Assembly (NCBI GenBank): GCA_030616025.1 | Contig: JAUWYD010000066.1 | Coordinates: forward strand, 1-6,325 | Direction: 5' to 3' | Length of the DNA: 6,325 nucleotides | From: Chloroflexota bacterium | GTDB taxonomy: Bacteria; Chloroflexota; Anaerolineae; UBA7937; B3-Chlor | In this document: positions 1 to 5,206 of the stretch, one piece after another | Position numbering within the stretch: position 1 is the stretch's first letter | Layout of the letters: every line of letters begins with the position of its first letter | Notes under the pieces: model-generated | What the model was told of the DNA's origin: nothing | Seen by the model: only the letters and a program-made list of their open reading frames with translations | The model's database searches: none | Program-made: the position numbers and the translations under genes

Positions 1-480
1 CTTGCCGTACAGATAGGGTGTGCCCTGCATCTCCTCGGGGACGGCCCGCCCAGCGTAGTCTCCGTCAACGACAGGAATGCCCATGCGCGCGCCGGTAACC
101 AGCGGCGCGGGCGTATTCCCTGCTCCCAGTTCCGCCGGCACCAGGCAGCCGATAGGTTCGCCGAGATAGTCCCCCAATTCCTTGATGGCTTCCTCCATGG
201 CGGCGTCCCCAAACTTGTCCACCAAACCCAGTCGCTCGATCTCGTCCAGCGTCTCCTGGGAGGCCGGAGCGATAGACCCCATTCCGTAAGGTGTCACCGT
301 CCACACATCGTCTGGGATGCTGTCCACATCCACCCATTCCAGGGTTATGCCTTCTTCCAGGGCTGCAGTGAGCATTCGCATCCCCCATTCGGCGTCACCG
401 CCTCCACCAGTCCCCATCAAGAGACACCCTTGGACAAGGTCTTCACAGTCTTGCAGAGTCCGCAGTACCATATTGCCCAT
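1..480 (-). CDS. DUF917 / S-methyl thiohydantoin desulfurase-family protein, second copy (partial, C-terminus outside window)
   Basis: The frame is open from an ATG at 480 to the left edge, giving 160 residues; family members usually have about 360-390, so over half is missing because the window ends. An AAGGAGGG ribosome binding site at 485-492 lies 4 bases before the ATG and fixes the start. The N-terminus begins MGNMVLRTLQDCED, followed by a glycine loop TGGGG (residues 24-28) and the family signature VVDGDYAGRAVPE (137-149). It is a paralogue of the gene just upstream at 676-1827: 22 of the first 44 residues are identical without gaps, and the signature is nearly the same. DUF917 proteins (COG3535) are cytosolic and mostly uncharacterised; at least one branch desulfurates S-methyl thiohydantoin, and many sit beside hydantoinase genes. 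The family call is firm; the substrate is unknown. The two copies could form a hetero-oligomer or act on different substrates. Confidence 0.9.
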   Translation of the reverse strand, partial: MGNMVLRTLQDCEDLVQGCLLMGTGGGGDAEWGMRMLTAALEEGITLEWVDVDSIPDDVWTVTPYGMGSIAPASQETLDEIERLGLVDKFGDAAMEEAIKELGDYLGEPIGCLVPAELGAGNTPAPLVTGARMGIPVVDGDYAGRAVPEEMQGTPYLYGK

Positions 481-593
481 TTTACCCTCCTTGAATTGTA
501 TTTGACTTCCTAAGTTACATGAGAAGACGGCGCGTCGATCCCGACACCATTGGACCGAGGGGACAGCCCTGGGGCCCGACGCCCGCTCCGGTA

Positions 594-605
594 GATGGGT
601 CGGAT
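594..605 (+). repeat. shared intergenic word GATGGGTCGGAT, copy 1
   Basis: This 12-base word lies in the gap between the two DUF917 genes and occurs again exactly at 4708-4719. Its core GGGTCGGAT also occurs inverted at 1880-1888. All three copies are intergenic, which hints at a regulatory site, but the number is small. Confidence 0.35.
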
Positions 606-675
606 CGCCCGTCATAACCCGCAGCCCCGGTCAGTGTGGCATACACCCGAGGAATCCTGATTCTTGCCGCGCCCT

Positions 676-1827
676 TCAAAGGCCGAACTCCTTCAGTTTT
701 TCCTCGATGGGGACGTAGTCGATGTCGAATCCGAAGTGTCGCGGGCCAAAGACTTCCAGCCCTTCTTCTGTACGGAACCCCTCCCAGGCTCTGCTTCCGA
801 TGACCGCGGTATGGTCCCCTATCGAGAAATCGAAGCTCAGAGCAGGTTCGGCCGTCTTCAAGTCTACCACGATCATTGAATCGGGGCTGGTGACGAATGG
901 CTTGCCATCCCACCAACTCACGTGGTATTCGTTCTTATACCAGATCTTGAAGTTGTGACCAGCATAGCTTCCTAAGCCCTCCAAGGTATGGCTTCCTAAT
1001 CCGAAGGCCAAGGCCTCCTCATCCGCCACCTCCGAGTCGGTGATCTCACCCTCAAAAAGCAGCCATCCGTCAACCGCGTTCACGGCCGCAGACACCGGGT
1101 CAACACCTTGCTCCCGCGCCTCTCGAATCACTCGACCGACCGCCAGGGCCTTGCTCAGCGTCCCCTCAACGAATAATGTCTTGGCTTGCCTCATCTGAAA
1201 GAGGTCCCATGCCGCTCCCACTGGCCCGTATGAGGCTAAAGTCGCCATCCGGCCAATTCGATCCGCCATGGCTAGGCTGACTGTCTCTTTGACTATGATG
1301 ACGTCACCCCATCGAGTGCCCAGCGCCATAGGACAGAATGGGACACCTCTGAACTCCGGTATACCTTGGTCCACCTCGGGCACCGCACGGCCCCCGGCGT
1401 AGTCGCCGTCTACGACAGCCGCCCCAAGTTCGAGGGCCGCGGCTATTGATGTGGCGACTGCCAGAGCTCCGGTCTCACCGGGGATGATCGCCTCTACCTT
1501 CACTCCCTCAGAGTCCTCGAGCGCCCGCACCGCCGCAACTATCTGACCCGTATCGTCATATTTCTCTTCGACGGCCCCCAATGCAGCCAACTCCTGCGCG
1601 GTTCCACCCTCATCGGCCCTACCCCCGAAGCCGCATGTCATCACCGTCCACGCCTCATCGGGAAGACTCTTTGCCTCCACCAATTCAATCTGACGACCAG
1701 CCTCCAGCTGATTGAATAGCAGCTTCAACCCTGCTTCAGGCCCCCCTCCTCCGCCTGTAGCCCGAAAGCATAGTCCACGTATGAAATCCTCGCACTCCTG
1801 TTGAGTCCTCAGTACCACATTACTCAT
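676..1827 (-). CDS. DUF917 / S-methyl thiohydantoin desulfurase-family protein, full length
   Basis: This is a 383-residue protein of normal length for DUF917 (COG3535), with ATG start and TGA stop. The start is fixed by TAAGGAGGTT 3 bases upstream, a full match to the 16S 3' end. Visible features in order: N-terminal MSNVVLRTQQECED; glycine loop TGGGGG (24-29); a central Ala-rich stretch leading to VVDGDYAGGRAVPE (138-151), the family's most recognisable motif; and a C-terminal domain with YKNEYH (297-302), WWDGKP (305-310) and TSPDSMIVVD (313-322). No signal peptide or membrane segment is seen, so it should be cytosolic. Family knowledge: a characterised branch removes the S-methyl group-bearing sulfur from thiohydantoins in degradation of methylated thio-histidine derivatives; most members have no known function. 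It is followed after 195 bases by a second DUF917 gene and preceded by an M29-fold gene, all co-directional. The exact reaction cannot be told from sequence. Confidence 0.92.
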   Translation of the reverse strand: MSNVVLRTQQECEDFIRGLCFRATGGGGGPEAGLKLLFNQLEAGRQIELVEAKSLPDEAWTVMTCGFGGRADEGGTAQELAALGAVEEKYDDTGQIVAAVRALEDSEGVKVEAIIPGETGALAVATSIAAALELGAAVVDGDYAGGRAVPEVDQGIPEFRGVPFCPMALGTRWGDVIIVKETVSLAMADRIGRMATLASYGPVGAAWDLFQMRQAKTLFVEGTLSKALAVGRVIREAREQGVDPVSAAVNAVDGWLLFEGEITDSEVADEEALAFGLGSHTLEGLGSYAGHNFKIWYKNEYHVSWWDGKPFVTSPDSMIVVDLKTAEPALSFDFSIGDHTAVIGSRAWEGFRTEEGLEVFGPRHFGFDIDYVPIEEKLKEFGL

Positions 1828-1830
1828 GGT

Positions 1831-1840
1831 AACCTCCTTA
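1831..1840 (-). promoter_or_regulatory. full-length Shine-Dalgarno sequence of the DUF917 gene
   Basis: On the minus strand this reads TAAGGAGGTT, containing the complete complement (TAAGGAGGT) of the 16S rRNA 3' tail. It ends 3 bases before the ATG at 1827; its GGAGG core is 5 bases away. It decides the start and suggests strong translation initiation. Confidence 0.85.
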
Positions 1841-1860
1841 GGTCATGAACATAGACATTC

Positions 1861-1876
1861 GTGCTCACGAGAGCAC
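1861..1876. promoter_or_regulatory. perfect inverted repeat in the leader of the full-length DUF917 gene
   Basis: GTGCTC-ACGA-GAGCAC has 6-base perfect arms and a 4-base loop. It lies 33 bases upstream of the start codon, in the 231-base gap after the M29-fold gene. No run of T follows on the minus strand, so it is not a normal intrinsic terminator. It could be a leader stem-loop or an operator half-site pair. Confidence 0.35.
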
Positions 1877-1879
1877 TGG

Positions 1880-1888
1880 ATCCGACCC
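1880..1888 (-). repeat. shared intergenic word, core GGGTCGGAT, copy 2 (inverted)
   Basis: The 9-base core reads ATCCGACCC on the plus strand, just upstream (in transcription sense) of the stem-loop at 1861-1876 in the leader of the full-length DUF917 gene. Confidence 0.3.
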
Positions 1889-2058
1889 GGCCTTGGCGGT
1901 ATCACACATTCCTGCAAGACTGACCTTGATGCGCCGACCGGGACGACCATGACAATAACATCTGCGGTATCCTCACCATCCGTCTTCTTTCCCATCAAGC
2001 GTCAGCCTTCGGTGAGGCAACTCGGTCATCGTATGCCTTTTCCTATTCCGCCAGCTGG

Positions 2059-3093
2059 CTACACCAGCCACTCTCCATTTCGGATCACCGGCTGGCCGTC
2101 GAGCAACAAGTCCGGGTGCCAGAGTACGAAGTCCTCGTGCAGATCAGCATCAATGACTCCACCGATATGAGCGTTGTCGCCTATCGCGATGTGGACGGTA
2201 CCCATTATCTTCTCCGCCTCCAGTACGCTCTCGACCGACCGGGCCTTGGGGTTAGTACCGATGCCCAGTTCCGCCACGTTCCGTCGGGCAGCCTGTCGCC
2301 CGGGCTCCGGGAGTTCCAATAGGAGACGGAGGTTGTCCCCGACCTGCCCACCACCCTGGATTTCGGACACCTCACCTGCCGTGAAGTGGATTGTCATCTC
2401 CTCTTCCAGGCCTGGGTACCCTTTGGGGGTCACCACAATCTTTCCCCTGGCTTTGCCTTCTAGCGGCGCGATGAAGGCCTCCCCCGCCGGCAGATTCTCG
2501 ACCCTTCCGACGGCGACCAAGCCGGTATCCACATCGCCGGAACGCTCTGCCAAACTTAGCGTCAAATCGGTGCCCGCAGGAGTCGCAATCAAGGCTACTT
2601 GGGCCTCAGATAGCAGTTGAGCCATCCTCTTGCTGTCATCGGCTATTCGTTGATAGTCGGCGGCCATGGGTCCCTCGAACATCTGGGCGAGGAAGCCGGG
2701 CATGCTAGCAATCCTGGCTCCGGCTTCACAGGCCTCTTGTGCAGCTATGGTGTGAGTCAGAGAGTAGTTGGTGATGGCGATGATGACATCCGAGGTCCGC
2801 ATTCTCTCAGCGGTGGTGGCGTCGGGCTCAGCGCCATGTTGATCCACCGCTGGATATGGCAGGAACGCTACGTCTGCACCAGGCACCAACTCGCCAGCCA
2901 AGTCGGCCACCATTCTGGCCAGGACGCACCTCTCCAGAGCCTCTTGAAGTCTGCCCATACCCAAGTCCCGCCACTGCCGAAACCTTGGAGGATCTGTCAC
3001 CACCATTACCTTCTCACCATCCTGGACAGCTAGGTTCACCTCCAACATAGAGGCTACACCCTGGCGAATCTTCCCCCTTTTCGTCCAAGTCAC
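2059..3093 (-). CDS. M29-fold metalloenzyme, aminopeptidase T/AmpS-like branch
   Basis: This is a 344-residue protein with TAG stop. I chose the GTG at 3093 because GGGAGG lies 6 bases upstream; the frame extends to a TTG at 3132 without a ribosome site, and an ATG at 3048 is the other option. It reads as the M29 family (leucyl aminopeptidase / aminopeptidase T): LEVNLAVQDGEKVMVVTD near 17-34, GTDLTLSL (174-181), LPAGEAFIAP (201-210), ELGIGTNP (275-282), GTVHIAIGDN (298-307) and HEDF (319-322). By position, E205, E275, H301, H319 and D321 match the metal ligands of true M29 aminopeptidases; the usual tyrosine a few residues after the first histidine is not obvious. It is probably cytosolic; no signal peptide is seen. 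It is a distant relative of the product of 5207-6271 but differs in the metal site. It may be a peptidase, amidase or ring-opening enzyme of the same pathway; the substrate is unknown. Confidence 0.82.
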   Translation of the reverse strand: MTWTKRGKIRQGVASMLEVNLAVQDGEKVMVVTDPPRFRQWRDLGMGRLQEALERCVLARMVADLAGELVPGADVAFLPYPAVDQHGAEPDATTAERMRTSDVIIAITNYSLTHTIAAQEACEAGARIASMPGFLAQMFEGPMAADYQRIADDSKRMAQLLSEAQVALIATPAGTDLTLSLAERSGDVDTGLVAVGRVENLPAGEAFIAPLEGKARGKIVVTPKGYPGLEEEMTIHFTAGEVSEIQGGGQVGDNLRLLLELPEPGRQAARRNVAELGIGTNPKARSVESVLEAEKIMGTVHIAIGDNAHIGGVIDADLHEDFVLWHPDLLLDGQPVIRNGEWLV

Positions 3094-3163
3094 GCTAACC
3101 CTCCCAGCTCTTAGAAGTATGCAATGTGCCAAGCAATCTGTACGTCAATGGCTCCCGGATTCG

Positions 3164-3195
3164 TCTCCTCACCCATGGCCAGTCTAGAGAGGAGA
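3164..3195 (-). terminator. possible hairpin just after the mttB-like gene
   Basis: TCTCCTC (3164-3170) and GAGGAGA (3189-3195) form 7-base perfect arms around an 18-base loop, starting 5 bases after the methyltransferase stop. No T tract follows on the minus strand, so it may be a weak terminator, an mRNA 3'-end or processing stem, or chance. In the minus-strand RNA one arm is Shine-Dalgarno-like and the other anti-Shine-Dalgarno-like. Confidence 0.3.
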
Positions 3196-3200
3196 AGATC

Positions 3201-4664
3201 TCACAGCAAGCTCTCAGAGGGCGCTTGCTCGTCCCGAGAGGCTATGAGATCGTCGATTTCTCGAACGACGGATTCATCCAGAGGCAGCGGTTCATGGGAA
3301 GAGAGAATCTCCAGCACTTGCTCTCTGAGACGGTCAAACATGGTTTGGCGCCCTTCCCCATCCCATTCGCTGTATCTGCGTCGGTCAATGAGGGTAGGGT
3401 ACCAGAAGTCGCGCAGGTGTGCCCGCGTGTGGGGCTCCTTCAGAAATGCTCCACCTGGGCCTACTCGTTTGATCATCTCTACAGCCAAGGTGTCCTCATC
3501 AACGTCAACGTTCTGGAGAAGACGTCGGACGAATTCAACCACCTCATTGCCCAAGACGATGCTCTCACAAGAGGCAGTCATGCCGGATTCGAGATAGCCC
3601 ACGTCGTGAAGTAGATTACAGCCACTTAGGAACCCCATGACGGTTGCGCTGAAGTATTCTAAGGCGGTCTGAAGATCTACGACTTTGGAATCGGTATCAG
3701 CGGCATAGCCCCAAGTAGGCAATCCGTATCTGTGGGCCACCTGGGCGTTGACGACATCGGCCAGATGATGCTCCGGTGCTCCGTAGGAATCAATCGAGGT
3801 TCGCATATCCATAACAGAAACACCCACCCCGTAGATGAAAGGTGCGCCTGGGTTGGCCATCTGGTGAACGACTAGACCGCTCATGATGTCACAGTTGGAA
3901 GACACCGTGCTCCCGGCGATGGACATGGGACCAAGAGCCCCCATACTGGTCCCGCTGGCATACACGACGGGGACACCACGCTGCGCACAGTAGATCAGGT
4001 TTTGCAGAGCGATGCAGGAATGGCGCAAAGGAGGGCTGGGCATGGCGAAATGAGTCAGGAAGGGTCGCTCCTCGAGACCTTGGGCGCTGCCCCTGACCTC
4101 ACTTGCCAACTCAACGATGTCAACGAGGTTCTGATGATCCACGCTGGTGAAGATGATAGGCTTGCAGGTGTTGTACACCATAGCCTGGAAATGGTGAAGA
4201 TCAGCGGTTTCAGGGGGGACGTCCGAAGCCAGCCCCATGGAAAGAATGAAGTCGATATTAGGCAGCGCATCGCTGAGCCTCGCGAAGGTCCCGATGTCCC
4301 TCTTGAGAGCGGGCCGCCGCGCTCCCGTCCGAGAATCGATGACGTAGGGACAGTCCGAGCCAGTACCGCAATAGACGTAGTCCCGCTCCAGGCGCATCGC
4401 CTCTTCACCTTCACGCGAGTAGATTCGGACAACCGAGGGTGCTGAATCGACGGCCTTTTCAAGGAGCGTCTCCGGTATCTTCACCAATCCCTCATCAGAT
4501 ATCTCTGCGCCCGCTGAGGAGAGCAGTTCTAGCGCCTCTCGGTCTTCAAAGATCACACCCGTCTCGGACAACACCTCGACTGTTGCGGCGTGGATGGCTG
4601 CTACGCCGTCGGAGTCCACTACCTCAAGCCGATAGGGCACGCGTCTCTCGTCGGTAACTGTCAC
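3201..4664 (-). CDS. MttB-family (trimethylamine / glycine-betaine-type) methyltransferase, non-pyrrolysine
   Basis: This is a 487-residue protein, close to the usual 480-500 of the family (COG5598), with a GTG start at 4664 preceded by GGAGG 5 bases upstream and a TGA stop. Family marks run the whole length: a helical N-terminus with VLSETGVIFED (31-41), YCGTGSDCPYVID (98-110), MGALGPMSIAGS (241-252), GAPFIYGVGVSVMDMRT (273-289), GAPE (295-298), ADTDSKVVDLQTALE (322-336), CESIVLGNEV (366-375) and the C-terminal HTRAHLRDFWYPTLIDRRRY (412-431) followed by W434. MttB proteins form a TIM-barrel and transfer a methyl group from a quaternary or tertiary amine to a corrinoid protein. Archaeal MttB uses pyrrolysine read from an in-frame TAG; no in-frame TAG occurs here, placing it with the betaine-type branch (MtgB-like). 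No corrinoid protein or activase lies in the window, so the methyl acceptor must be encoded elsewhere. The methyl donor is unknown. Confidence 0.94.
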   Translation of the reverse strand: MTVTDERRVPYRLEVVDSDGVAAIHAATVEVLSETGVIFEDREALELLSSAGAEISDEGLVKIPETLLEKAVDSAPSVVRIYSREGEEAMRLERDYVYCGTGSDCPYVIDSRTGARRPALKRDIGTFARLSDALPNIDFILSMGLASDVPPETADLHHFQAMVYNTCKPIIFTSVDHQNLVDIVELASEVRGSAQGLEERPFLTHFAMPSPPLRHSCIALQNLIYCAQRGVPVVYASGTSMGALGPMSIAGSTVSSNCDIMSGLVVHQMANPGAPFIYGVGVSVMDMRTSIDSYGAPEHHLADVVNAQVAHRYGLPTWGYAADTDSKVVDLQTALEYFSATVMGFLSGCNLLHDVGYLESGMTASCESIVLGNEVVEFVRRLLQNVDVDEDTLAVEMIKRVGPGGAFLKEPHTRAHLRDFWYPTLIDRRRYSEWDGEGRQTMFDRLREQVLEILSSHEPLPLDESVVREIDDLIASRDEQAPSESLL

Positions 4665-4924
4665 TGTGACCTCCGATCAAGGGCAATCATTGTCCGTCGG
4701 CTACTCTGATGGGTCGGATTCGGTTGGCCCTTCATGTCCGTATCCTCGTTGACCTCGTCAACAGTGCTTTCGTGTACTAGCGCAGCCCACACATCGATGA
4801 CCGGCGCCCCGAATCCTCCTCTGTTCCTGAGGTCATACCGTACACTGAGCCATTGCCTACGATTCACAACGCTGGCCCGTCCTCTTCGAGGGCTATTCTC
4901 CGCTGGACTGTTCTCCGCCGGCAC
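4661..4924 (-). CDS. possible small ORF of unknown function, translationally coupled to the mttB-like gene
   Basis: This is an 87-codon frame in the long gap upstream of the methyltransferase. Two things favour a real gene: a GTG start with GGAGGG 4 bases upstream, and a stop (TGA) that overlaps the methyltransferase GTG start in a GTGA arrangement typical of coupled genes. Against it: the product has no recognisable domain, is about 15% arginine with several AGG/AGA/CGA codons, begins with a repeated PAENSPAENSP from a short DNA duplication, and has little hydrophobic core apart from APVIDVWAALV (about residues 43-53). It could be a chance frame or a decayed remnant. Confidence 0.25.
   Translation of the reverse strand: MPAENSPAENSPRRGRASVVNRRQWLSVRYDLRNRGGFGAPVIDVWAALVHESTVDEVNEDTDMKGQPNPTHQSSRRTMIALDRRSQ
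4708..4719 (+). repeat. shared intergenic word GATGGGTCGGAT, copy 3
   Basis: This is an exact 12-base copy of the word at 594-605, located 44 bases upstream of the mttB-like start codon. Confidence 0.35.
4748..4762. promoter_or_regulatory. inverted repeat, possible operator upstream of the mttB-like gene
   Basis: GTTGAC-CTC-GTCAAC is a perfect 6-base inverted repeat with a 3-base centre, about 84 bases upstream of the methyltransferase start. The short spacing fits a dimeric transcription factor site better than an RNA hairpin. It lies inside the weak 87-codon ORF. No regulator gene is in the window. Confidence 0.3.
4893..4922. repeat. imperfect 15-base tandem repeat, two copies
   Basis: CTATTCTCCGCTGGA and CTGTTCTCCGCCGGC follow each other directly and share 12 of 15 bases. 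In the weak minus-strand ORF they encode the repeated PAENS. It is a small local duplication of no obvious function. Confidence 0.6.
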
Positions 4925-5174
4925 GAGTCCCTCCAGCCACCAGTGGCGCTATGAGTTCACTGTAACCTAGCTGCCACCTAGACCGCACTGATCTTGCGGC
5001 TCACAAGGGACCACAATGAGAAGTGCCTGCCTCCCACGCCGATCAACTCGGCCACCGAGTGACTGCGGGCCCCGGCCACGTCACGCCTAACGATGATGCG
5101 TCGCTGACGACCGCCGATTGCTGCAAAGGCGTAGAGGATCGGCTGAGACTCCATCCGCACTGGCTCGATCGATC

Positions 5175-5195
5175 CGGGCCAACCCTGTGGGCCCG
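5175..5195 (-). terminator. possible GC-rich hairpin after the NicX-like gene
   Basis: CGGGCC (5175-5180) and GGCCCG (5190-5195) form 6-base all-GC arms around a 9-base loop, 11 bases after the NicX-like stop codon. No T tract follows on the minus strand; the next bases are GATCGATCGAGCC. The position suits a 3'-end structure, but termination is unproven. Confidence 0.35.
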
Positions 5196-5206
5196 ATTGT
5201 CACTTC

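Larger units (their letters stand above)
4665..5206. other. 542-base intergenic region between the NicX-like and mttB-like genes
   Basis: This is the longest stretch without a confident gene. It holds the weak 87-codon ORF (4661-4924), a 15-base imperfect tandem repeat (4893-4922), an inverted repeat (4748-4762), one copy of the GATGGGTCGGAT word (4708-4719) and a GC-rich hairpin near the right end (5175-5195). I looked for tRNA-like cloverleaves, riboswitch-like cores and a clear -35/-10 pair on the minus strand and found none convincing. It probably carries the promoter of the mttB-like gene, or it is the decayed remains of a former gene. Confidence 0.5.

Noticed and set aside
65..388. 107-codon minus-strand frame at the left end
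   Set aside because: It overlaps, in another frame, the partial DUF917 gene, which has the family motifs and a ribosome site; the product is Gly/Arg-rich with no domain.
515..916. 133-codon minus-strand frame across the end of the full-length DUF917 gene
   Set aside because: It is a shadow of the DUF917 gene for most of its length, Arg/Gly-rich, without a recognisable motif.
2050..2059. Ten-base palindrome GCCAGCTGGC at the end of the M29-fold gene
   Set aside because: Without a loop it cannot form a useful hairpin, it touches the stop codon, and no T tract follows; likely chance.
1826..2170. 114-codon plus-strand frame filling the gap between the M29-fold and DUF917 genes
   Set aside because: Its start lies on the DUF917 start codon on the opposite strand, no ribosome site is seen, and the composition is low-complexity Ser/Pro/Thr.
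3094..3132. Longer N-terminus of the M29-fold protein from a TTG at 3132
   Set aside because: No ribosome site before the TTG, whereas the GTG at 3093 has GGGAGG at good spacing, and the extra residues do not look like the family.
3126..3614. Plus-strand frames of 157-162 codons opposite the end of the methyltransferase gene
   Set aside because: They are antisense shadows of a gene with full-length family similarity; no ribosome site or motif was seen.
3201..4664. Pyrrolysine-containing MttB
   Set aside because: There is no in-frame TAG in the gene, and TAG ends two neighbouring genes normally.
4978..5160. 60-codon minus-strand frame in the long gap, with a protein-like middle section
   Set aside because: No ribosome site before its GTG start, no family recognised, and too short to separate from chance; it might be a gene remnant but I cannot support it.
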